A model generated the notes under the pieces. The model did no database searches. It was given only the letters and a program-made list of their open reading frames with translations, and was not told the DNA's origin. Of a DNA stretch of 64,000 nt, positions 37,101 to 49,100 are shown one piece after another; the stretch's first letter is position 1; every line of letters begins with the position of its first letter. The DNA is from Caprella mutica (taxonomy: Eukaryota > Arthropoda > Malacostraca > Amphipoda > Caprellidae), in NCBI GenBank assembly GCA_947561585.1, contig CANNZV010000871.1, positions 142,946 to 206,945 on the forward strand, given 5' to 3'. A program made the position numbers and the translations under genes.

Positions 37101-40100
37101 TCCATGAGCATTGTTATTGACTGGTGATAAGTGACTTTAGTCATGAAGTAGCTTTTCTGCATCCATGAGCTTTGTAATTGACTGGTGATATGTGACTTTA
37201 GTCATGAAGTAGCTTTTCTGCATCCATGAGCATTGTTATTGACTGGTGATAAGTGACTTTAGTCATGAAGTAGCTTTTCTGCATCCATGAGCTTTGTAAT
37301 TGACTGGTGATAAGTGACTTTAGTCATGAAGTAGCTTTTCTGCATCCATGAGCATTGTTATTGACTGGTGATAAGTGACTTTAGTCATGAAGTAGCTTTT
37401 CTGCATCCATGAGCATTGTTATTGACTGGTGATAAGTGACTTTAGTCATGAAGTAGCTTTTCTGCATCCATGAGCTTTGTTATTGACTGGTGATAAGTGA
37501 CTTTAGTCATGAAGTAGCTTTTCTGCATCCATGAGCTTTGTAATTGACTGGTGATAAGTGACTTTAGTCATGAAGTAGCTTTTCTGCATCCATGAGCTTT
37601 GTAATTGACTGGTGATAAGTGACTTTAGTCATGAAGTAGCTTTTCTGCATCCATGAGCTTTGTAATTGACTGGTGATAAGTGACTTTAGTCATGAAGTAG
37701 CTTTTCTGCATCCATGAGCTTTGTAATTGACTGGTGATAAGTGACTTTAGTCATGAAGTAGCTTTTCTGCATCCATGAGCTTTGTGATTGACTGGTGATA
37801 TGTGACTTTAGTCATGAAGTAGCTTTTCTGCATCCATGAGCATTGTTATTGACTGGTGATAAGTGACTTTAGTCATGAAGTAGCTTTTCTGCATCCATGA
37901 GCTTTGTAATTGACTGGTGATAAGTGACTTTAGTCATGAAGTAGCTTTTCTTCATCCATGAGCTTTGTGATTGACTGGTGATATGTGACTTTAGTCATGA
38001 AGTAGCTTTTCTGCATCCATGAGCATTGTTATTGACTGGTGATAAGTGACTTTAGTCATGAAGTAGCTTTTCTGCATCCATGAGCATTGTTATTGACTGG
38101 TGATAAGTGACTTTAGTCATGAAGTAGCTTTTCTGCATCCATGAGCATTGTTATTGACTGGTGATAAGTGACTTTAGTCATGAAGTAGCTTTTCTGCATC
38201 CATGAGCATTGTTATTGACTGGTGATAAGTGACTTTAGTCATGAAGTAGCTTTTCTGCATCCATGAGCATTGTTATTGACTGGTGATAAGTGACTTAAGT
38301 CATGAAGTAGCTTTTCTTCATCCATGAGCTTTGTAATTGACTGGTGATATGTGACTTTAGTCATGAAGTAGCTTTTCTGCATCCATGAGCTTTGTTATTG
38401 ACTGGTGATAAGTGACTTTAGTCATGAAGTAGCTTTTCTGCATCCATGAACATTGTTATTGACAGGTGATAAGTAACTTTAGTCATGAAGTAGCTTTTCT
38501 TCATCCATGAGCTTTGTGATTGACTGGTGATAAGTGACTTTAGTCATGAAGTAGCTTTTCTTCATCCATGAGCATTGTGATTGACTGGTGATAAGTGACT
38601 TTAGTCATGAAGTAGCTTTTCTGCATCCATGAGCATTGTAATTGACAGGTGATAAGTGACTTTAGTCATGAAGTAGCTTTTCTGCATCCATGAGCATTGT
38701 TATTGACTGGTGATAAGTGACTTTAGTCATGAAGTAGCTTTTCTGCATCCATGAGCTTTGTAATTGACTGGTGATATGTGACTTTAGTCATGAAGTAGCT
38801 TTTCTGCATCCATGAGCATTGTTATTGACTGGTGATAAGTGACTTTAGTCATGAAGTAGCTTTTCTGCATCCATGAGCTTTGTAATTGACTGGTGATAAG
38901 TGACTTTAGTCATGAAGTAGCTTTTCTGCATCCATGAGCATTGTTATTGACTGGTGATAAGTGACTTTAGTCATGAAGTAGCTTTTCTGCATCCATGAGC
39001 ATTGTTATTGACTGGTGATAAGTGACTTTAGTCATGAAGTAGCTTTTCTGCATCCATGAGCTTTGTTATTGACTGGTGATAAGTGACTTTAGTCATGAAG
39101 TAGCTTTTCTGCATCCATGAGCTTTGTAATTGACTGGTGATAAGTGACTTTAGTCATGAAGTAGCTTTTCTGCATCCATGAGCTTTGTAATTGACTGGTG
39201 ATAAGTGACTTTAGTCATGAAGTAGCTTTTCTGCATCCATGAGCTTTGTAATTGACTGGTGATAAGTGACTTTAGTCATGAAGTAGCTTTTCTGCATCCA
39301 TGAGCTTTGTAATTGACTGGTGATAAGTGACTTTAGTCATGAAGTAGCTTTTCTGCATCCATGAGCTTTGTGATTGACTGGTGATATGTGACTTTAGTCA
39401 TGAAGTAGCTTTTCTGCATCCATGAGCATTGTTATTGACTGGTGATAAGTGACTTTAGTCATGAAGTAGCTTTTCTGCATCCATGAGCTTTGTAATTGAC
39501 TGGTGATAAGTGACTTTAGTCATGAAGTAGCTTTTCTTCATCCATGAGCTTTGTGATTGACTGGTGATATGTGACTTTAGTCATGAAGTAGCTTTTCTGC
39601 ATCCATGAGCATTGTTATTGACTGGTGATAAGTGACTTTAGTCATGAAGTAGCTTTTCTGCATCCATGAGCATTGTTATTGACTGGTGATAAGTGACTTT
39701 AGTCATGAAGTAGCTTTTCTGCATCCATGAGCATTGTTATTGACTGGTGATAAGTGACTTTAGTCATGAAGTAGCTTTTCTGCATCCATGAGCATTGTTA
39801 TTGACTGGTGATAAGTGACTTTAGTCATGAAGTAGCTTTTCTGCATCCATGAGCATTGTTATTGACTGGTGATAAGTGACTTAAGTCATGAAGTAGCTTT
39901 TCTTCATCCATGAGCTTTGTAATTGACTGGTGATATGTGACTTTAGTCATGAAGTAGCTTTTCTGCATCCATGAGCTTTGTTATTGACTGGTGATAAGTG
40001 ACTTTAGTCATGAAGTAGCTTTTCTGCATCCATGAACATTGTTATTGACAGGTGATAAGTAACTTTAGTCATGAAGTAGCTTTTCTTCATCCATGAGCTT

Positions 40101-43100
40101 TGTGATTGACTGGTGATAAGTGACTTTAGTCATGAAGTAGCTTTTCTTCATCCATGAGCATTGTGATTGACTGGTGATAAGTGACTTTAGTCATGAAGTA
40201 GCTTTTCTGCATCCATGAGCATTGTTATTGACTGGTGATAAGCGACTTTAGTCATGAAGTAGCTCTTCTGCAGTCATGATAATTTTTCACTGACTGGAGG
40301 TAGGAGACTTTTTTCTTAGAGTAGCTTTTCTGCATCCTTACTGCCAATTCCAACAATATATTTTGTTTTCCCTATTGATGTCAGTGATGTGGACTTTAGT
40401 TCCGAAACAGAAGCTAAATCCTCTACTAAATTTGTTAATTATTCAGTGATTAGAAGATTTTTTAAATATCAAACCTCTTCAACTAAATATATAATTTTAT
40501 TATTTAATTATATAAAAATGAGTTTAGTCAGAATAGCGTAAAAAATAAAGAAATATACGTCTATTTTTTTATACCAGTTTAAGTAGGTATATATATACAT
40601 ATGGTAGGTACAGTCACAGAAAACTGTAAATATTTAATGATTTCTTCAATGTTTACTAATTTCGCATTTCCAAAAAGAAACTTTACTAATTGTAATGCTT
40701 GTAGATATTATAAAATTGGTCTGGATACACGACGACGTATTTGTAAAATTTTAAAATTGTAGGAAATTAGAAAACTGAGATTTGTGAAACTTGCTTCATG
40801 CAGGAACTCTTGTCTCTGATTATATTTTTTTACAATAGATTATTAAATCTGAATTAGACTATAGATATACATATAGAAGTATTAAAAAATCTACAAACAC
40901 TCAACTTTAACCTTGTTCGAAATCTGCAGTCACCTTTCTGAAATATTTTAAGATAAGGTGACAAAACTCACCGTGAACGTTAACTCATTTTGGTGCTGTA
41001 GTTCGTAGTCGAAAATGTTATTCTGAGCAGCGTAAACCGCTTGGAGGGCGAAAATGGTCACCTGTGAACCAGTGGTGGGGTCGAAAACCAACTGGTCTGA
41101 ATCCACCGTAATTGAGTAACTGCCCGTATCTCCCTAAAAAAATGGAAAAGGATGAAGATTAAGTCATTCGATATAATAATATTAAATAATCATCATTTTA
41201 ACTATTGATTATCTGTTCATATTAATCTAATAAATATTTTATATTGAATAAGAAAACATATAATGAAGATTAAACTGTGTTGAAATATATAAATTATGAT
41301 TAAAGATAACACATTGTTATCAGGCCCGCTGTGTGGTTTGCTCAATCGGACACTAATGTAGAGATATATTAATTTAACTTTAATTTAATATTAAATGAAA
41401 TATAATTGAGCTTTAACTGAACTTTAATTTACCCTTACATTGATTTGGGAAAAAAGCAGTTATTTTTGACGGTACGTGTAATCAAGCACTAGTTAGGTAT
41501 AATCTTAATCCCTATTAACTCACCACATCCAAATCCGTTACGTATATCAGTCCAAGGTCTCTTGTTTTTTCTCCGCTGTACAATTCGTCCATTGTGATGC
41601 TCATGCTCACGTTGTCGCTACTGAAACTCGGACTGTTGTCATTTACGTCAGTGATTTGGATGTTCGTGACCTGCATGGCGAAATGTTTCTGAATTAGTAT
41701 TAAACGTAACAAGTTTTATGTTATCAATAAATATAAATATTATGCAATGAATATAGTAATGAAAAAGAGGATGCAAACTGGAATTCAATATAATGAATGT
41801 ATTACAATTACAATGTATACTCAGCTAGATTGGTTGATATCATATTTTCGATCATAAAGGGAAAAAAATTGATCATAATTTTTTCTTTTTGTTCTTTAAC
41901 TTATATTTTTTCAAATGAAAGTTAAATAATAGTGAATGTATAATTGTTTCTCATTGCAACAAAGATTTGGAACCGTTCGATAACTCTGAACTATTCATTT
42001 GAAATGTCATGAGTAATTTGTTTGTTATTTTACGCACCTGCATGGTACTATACAGGGTGACCCACAAAAAGTATACCCAAATTTAAATTCGCATATTTCA
42101 ACAACTATTGAAGGTACAGTTTTTTTTCAAGTATCATTTTGTTTGTTGAATCCTTTTTAATCCACAGATATATTTTTATTCATTTTTGTGAGTATAATAA
42201 CGACCTTATTGATGTTTGATGCAAATGGTAAAAAAACAGACAATGAAGTATGTTCAAACATTAAAAATATCTTTATTATACAAAATCACATTGATAAAAA
42301 CAGATTTATTCCAGGTTTTAAGTATATTCCTATAACTATTCCTTTTATAAAATATTGACAATCTGGAAAAAAGTGTTCAAGTACAAAAATGAAGGAACAA
42401 GTTTAAATTTGCTGAACAAAATTGATTTTGTCTTCAGATCGTACTGTGTTCTTGCGGCCTGAAAGATCCTTGTTAAAATTTAAACATGTGCTTCCATTTT
42501 TGTACTTAATCACTTTTCTATAGATTGTCAATATTTTATAATAGGAATAGTTATATGAATATTCTTAAAAACTAGAAATATATCTGTTTTTATTAATGGT
42601 TATTTCGTCTAATAAAGATATTTTCAATGTTTGAACTTACTTCATTGTCCGTTTTCTGACCATTTGCACCACCCATCAATTAAGTCGTTGGTATATTCAC
42701 CAGAATAAATATAAATTTATGAAAAATTAACTGTGGACAGAGATGGGTTCAACAAACAAAATGATACTTGAAAGAAAACTGTACCTTCAATAGTTGCTGA
42801 AATATAAAAATTTAAAAATGTGTACACTTTTTGCGGGTCACTCTGTATATATATTTACTAACCATAGACTCTGTGGGTTGTTTCTACTCACTTGTGATTA
42901 TATCGACTAACCGTAAACTCTGTGGGTTGTTTCTACTCACTTGTGATTATATCGACTAACCGTAAACTCTGTGGGTTGTTTCTACTCACTTGTGATTGAC
43001 TGTTAGGCTCATCAGCCAAGTCTCCCTGACTATCCACCTCTGTCGCTGTGATGGTCAGACTGAAGAAATCAGGATCAGGCTCATCCCTGTCCAGGGCTTT

Positions 43101-46100
43101 GGTGGAGGTAATCAAACCCGATATGGTGTCTATCGCGAATAAACCCAAGTCGTTCCCTGAAATAGTTTTACGCTATTAGAAATTCCTTCCTATATATTAT
43201 TGATACTTTTTATAAGAAGTATTCATATTTCTTATTCTACAGAAGTTAATTTCCTATTTTATTCTTCTTAAGGTTGAATTTCTATTCGATAACACCTCTA
43301 GAGACTAATGCACTAATTTTAGTTGTTCTGTTGGTTGGTTAGTTGGTTGGTTGGTTGGTTGGTTGGTTAGTTGGTTGGTTGCAAGAAATATGTCACGCTT
43401 TAACATTTAATACGATATGATTCCCTGATTGAAATAATTGTTAGATTTACAGAAATTGGAGTAATCGAAAATTCAGATAACTGAAAATCCGTTAAAAAAA
43501 GAAATTCGGAAAACAGAAAATCTGAAAAACATGAAAATCTGAAAATGGAAAAATCTGGAAAGCCAAAATCCAAAAAATCCGAAAATAGGGAAAACCAAAA
43601 ACAGTAAAAATTCGGAAAACTGAAAAAACTAAAAATTGATAAGATAATTATGGAAGACCGAAAAACTGGAAATCAGGAGAAAGAAAAATCCGGAAGACCG
43701 AAAATCCGGAAAAAACGAAAAACAGGAAAAATTGAAAAATATGGAAAAGGAAAAGTATGGAATATTGTTTTCCTAAAAAACTGGAAGACTGAAGAATAAT
43801 GAAAGCCGAAAAATAAGGAGAGCTGAAAAATCGTAAATCCGAAAATTTGAAGAATCAGGAAAATGAAATATCCGGAAGATCAAAAAACAAAGAAAACATA
43901 AAAATCTTGAAATAACGATATATACGGAATGCTGTAAAAGAAGAAAAATTAAAAATCCAAACTTCCAAGAGTTTTATACAGAAAACTAAAAAATCTAAAA
44001 GACCGAAAAAATTGAAAAATGAAAAATTCAGATGGAAATATAATCCAGAAACTTGAAAAAATACGGAATTAAAAAAAATCTGATAACAGAGGAAATCCGA
44101 TTAACATTAAAATATCGATAACATATATATACATATAGTTTTTTTAAATATCCAGTCAATTTATCCTGATAATTTAAAAATATGAAAAAATCGAAGTCCT
44201 TCATAATTGGTTCTTGGTAAATTGCTCGGAAATAATTACTCGAAAGACAATTGGTCGAAAAAAATTACTCGAAAGACAATTGGTCGAAAACAATTACTCG
44301 AAAAACAATTGGTCGAAAATAATTACTTGAAAGACAATTGGTCGAAAACAATTACTCGAAAGACAATTGGTCGAAAACAATTGGTCGAAAAACAATTACT
44401 CTAAAGGCAATTGGTCGAAAGACAGTACTTGAAAGACAATTGCTCGAAAGACAATTACTCGAAAGACAATTGGTCGAAAACAATTGCTCGATAAACAATT
44501 GCTTGAATGAACAATTGTTCGAACGAACAATCTACATTCTAATTGTGTCTGTGTTTAGTATATAGTATACATCATATATGTATAAATGAATATTATTCTA
44601 GTAACAAACTTCTATAATTATGTACCAGTGTACGCGTGCCGTCGATAATGACGTCATTTTTATCATATCATTATTTTGTACAATAAGTTCAATTTATGTA
44701 ATAATTATTATCATAAGTTCCGTTTTTACTCCAATATTTTCAACTGAATAAATTCAAATTTAATTCAGTTCTTGAAAACCATTTATTGAACTGATATCAG
44801 AAAAAAATTCCTATCCATGCTATCAGCTGCTTTCCAAGCGTATTATTTAGGTTAGTGTGACGGACAGACAGAAGCTGTTCTTATTATAATGTTGATATTA
44901 ATATGAACAGAATTTGATAATTTCAAATAGACTAGCAATGTATTATACACCATCAAAATGAAATACAAAACAAGAGTGATAGTAAAAACTGCCCTTTTTT
45001 CCAGCTTTCAATTTATGCAAAATCATCCTCAGGTTTCCCGAGCATGATTTTTGCATAAATCGAAAGCTGGAGAAGAAAAAATGGCAGTTTTTATTATCAC
45101 TCTTGCGTTACATTTTATTTTCAAATTTAGGTTTCCAAGGACAAAATCATTTACAGTAGAACTCCTCTATAATGAATGCAGAGTTCTGAGAAAGAATTAC
45201 CCCGTATAGTTAACAAATTTCCTTTAGTCCTATATAAAATGGTAATTAGTTTTCTTAAATTGATGCTATTTATGGCAAAGTAAAATAAATTTGTTCACTA
45301 AACGGGGTAGTTCTCTTACTCAGGACTCTACATTCACTATAAGAGGAGTTATACAGTAGAAGAGTTCTACTTTAGAGGAGTTCTACTTTAGAGAAGTTCT
45401 ACTTTAGAGGAGTTCTACTTTAGAGGAGTTCTACTTTAGAGGAGTTCTACTTTAGAGGAGTTCTACTTTAGAGGAGTTCTACTTTAGAGGAGTTCTACTT
45501 TAGAGGAGTTCTACTGTAGAGAAGTTCTACTGTAGAAGAGTTCTACTTTAGAGGAGTTCTACTTTAGAGGAGTTCTACATTAGAGGAGTTCTACTTTAGA
45601 GGAGTTCTACTGTAGAGAAGTTCTACTGTAGAGGAGTTCTACTTTAGAGGAGTTCTACTTTAGAGAAGTTCTACTGTAGAAGAGTTCTACTTTAGAGGAG
45701 TTCTACTTTAGAGGAGTTCTACTTTAGAGGAGTTCTACATTAGAGGAGTTCTACTTTAGAGGAGTTATACAGTAGAAGAGTTCTACTTTAGAGGAGTTAT
45801 ACAGTAGAAGAGTTCTACTTTAGAGGAGTTCTACTTTAGAGGAGTTCTACTTTAGAGGAGTTCTACTTTAGAGGAGTTCTACTTTAGAGGAGTTCTACTT
45901 TAGAGGAGTTCTACTTTAGAGGAGTTCTACTTTAGAGGAGTTCTACTTTAGAGGAGTTCTACTTTAGAGGAGTTCTACTTTAGAGGAGTTCTACTTTAGA
46001 GGAGTTCTACTTTAGAGGAGTTCTACTTTAGAGGAGTTCTACTTTAGAGGAGTTCTACTTTAGAGGAGTTCTACTGTAGAGAAGTTCTACTGTAGAAGAG

Positions 46101-49100
46101 TTCTACTTTAGAGGAGTTCTACTTTAGAGGAGTTCTACTTTAGAGGAGTTCTACATTAGAGGAGTTCTACTTTAGAGGAGTTATACAGTAGAAGAGTTCT
46201 ACTTTAGAGGAGTTATACAGTAGAAGAGTTATACAGTAGAAGAGTTCTACTTTAGAGGAGTTCTACTTTAGAGGAGTTCTACTTTAGAGGAGTTCTACTT
46301 TAGAGGAGTTCTACTTTAGAGGAGTTCTACTTTAGAGGAGTTCTACTTTAGAGGAGCTCCACACTGTACTATAATTACCCTCATCAATAGAGTAGCGAAT
46401 CTCATTGTTCACTTGTGTGTCGCCATCTATCGCCTGAACTGTGAAGATCTCTCTGGTCTGGGGTGAGGAGTAAAGAAATGGTAATTGGGTAAGTTACGAA
46501 TTAGCGTTCGGTTTCACTTCTTCGATCAAATAAGAAAAAATGATATTCTAATAATTTTGTTATATAGTTTTTTCTTATATGACCGAAGATGTGGAACTGA
46601 TCGATAGTTCGTAAATTATCCTATTGAATGTTTCAGTGCAGTAACACTAATGATTATAATATCAGCAACAAGAGGCAAGGTAAGGTTCAATTACATGCTT
46701 TAAATGTTTAATTAATTTTATTAATTAATTTAAAACTTTGTTTGTTAGCAGTAATTTCTTATAAATATTAGGAATAACATTCAGTAAAATATAAATGTGA
46801 CTATGCTTTATGAAAAGATAGAAGACATTTATCCCAGTTAGTGAAGTTTCGTGGAGTAACTTTGTTCCAATATACTAACAACATTGTTACAATATTGAGA
46901 CAATCTTATCCAAAGAAATATTTTTTCTGTGAAATATTGCCGATGCTTAAATGGTTACAAAGTATTTACATTTGCTTTGAACATTTTATTGCAATTATTT
47001 CCTAAATATTTTCAGATTTTCTTTAATTTTCTTACCTGCAAATTGTCATCTTCATCGATACTGATTTGGAATGTGAATTTGGTGAAGAGAGGACTGGTAT
47101 CTGCCTCATCTTCTACAAAGATGGTGAAGGTTTGGTTCTTTGATTTTATTGTACCTCTCACGTCTGTGCTCTGAAAAAGAAAAATAGTTAACCCTAGCGC
47201 TTTCGTTTTTAAAATCCTCTTCAGTGGCTGTGACTCCTCTCTAGTGGACTCTTTTCTAGTGAATGTAGATTCATGAGTAAGAGAACTACCCAGAATAATG
47301 AACAAGAGTCCTTTAGTCTGCCATAAAACAGCTATCAGTTTTCTAAAACTGTTGCTATTTATGGTAGACTGAAGAAACATTGTACACTATTCGGGGTAGC
47401 TCTCTTACTCATGACTCTACAGTCTACATTCATTATAGAGGAGTCCAACTGTACTATAATCCTCTTTTTATAAATGAGTTGTAGAACAAGTAACATCTAC
47501 GAAGTTTGAACATTCAATAGAAAACTAAATTCAATATATATCAATCATATACAAAATCCAGGCAATAAGGATTTATTCCCTTAATATCACAGGAAGTGTG
47601 GGAATTAATATATGCCAAATAAATTTATCAATTTGAACTAACTCAAGTAATTTACATGATTATATCTTATTTTCATATACTCACTATAAATTCAGCTCTG
47701 ATGCTGAAAAACATCAAACTTTCGTAATCCAAAGATTTCAGAGCCAGAAGCTTGAAGTTACATTCAGTGTTTGTACATGCGCCATTTTGTTGCAGTTCGA
47801 AAGTGTCAGCATAAGGGTCGAAATACTGTGGAGAAAATAAAGAAGAGAATTCATAATTATTCAAGATTTCAATTCGACCGAATATTCAATATATATCGAA
47901 TATTCCTTTCCATAACTTGTAATAAAATCAGTTCTAAAATGACGAAATTGTAACTCTAATCCAATGTAATTCGTATTATTTTGGCGTCAAAGTCGTTGGT
48001 ATAGGTAGGTGTATTTCGTTACATTAATATTAAAAGAATCTGTGCATGTGATTAAATATATGAGCTTTACATGTGCTATATACCATATATCTATCGTATT
48101 GTTCATTTCTAGCTCAGTCATTGAATAGTAGCTCTGGTTTCTTGTATCTCTCTTTGAAAATTAGTTCGGTAGGTGGTGGTACCTATTTATTATATAACCG
48201 TTAGTGACTATTTTCTATCATTCTTCTACACTTCTTTCACTATAAAAGTACCTATTTTTGAATGTTTTATAGTCCAGCACGTTTTGAGATTGCATTGCAA
48301 GTTCTTTAAACGTTTGTTAATTTATTATTAACTATAATAAACTATTTCATATGCTCTTTGAAAATGCGTAATAATTTTGTTAGTAGCCTGGTCAATTTTC
48401 AGTTTCATTGCTTCTTTCAAGTCCATTGTACTTGTTCTCATTTAGGTTTTTTTCTTTTTCTATCTTTTTTGGACTAACTCAGAACGTTCATTTGTTGCAG
48501 TTTTCACCCATCAATGTAATCTATTAACGATTGTAAAATCCTTCTAACGAGTTGTGTTAAATATACTGAAGTAAATAAGAAGCCTTTATCTTTCTCGTAA
48601 ACCTAGAGAAATGCTATCTTCGTTCAAAAATAATTAGCTGCACGCTACATTATAGCCTTATAGGTATGGATAATGTATCCTTTTCTGTGTACCAACCGTA
48701 GTCAAGGTATTAACGAACTATAGCAAAATTAGATTACATTCTATCCCCATATACTGAAGAATCTACTACACGTACAAAAAAATAATGATAGCTATAGAAG
48801 AACATAGACCATAATGAATAATTTCGCACATAGAACAATAGCATCTTTAGTTTTGAAGAACATTTCGTCATACCTGTTTGAATTGTAGACTTGCAGTCTC
48901 TTTGTAGTCTTGATCAGTCACTGTGAACTGACTTATCACCTTGTTCACTGGATTCTGTGAAAAAATGAGGATTCAATTATTTTAAATAGAAAAATTGGAG
49001 CTGTAATAGTTTTTGTTTGAGTTTGAAAAGAGAATGACTGACTAGTAGAGAAATAAATACAAAAACCTAATACAATTGCATCATCGGGTATATTTTTAGA

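Noticed and set aside
36600..40273. CRISPR-like regular repeats
   Set aside because: Units are contiguous without unique spacers, in an intron of a eukaryotic gene; it is a satellite.
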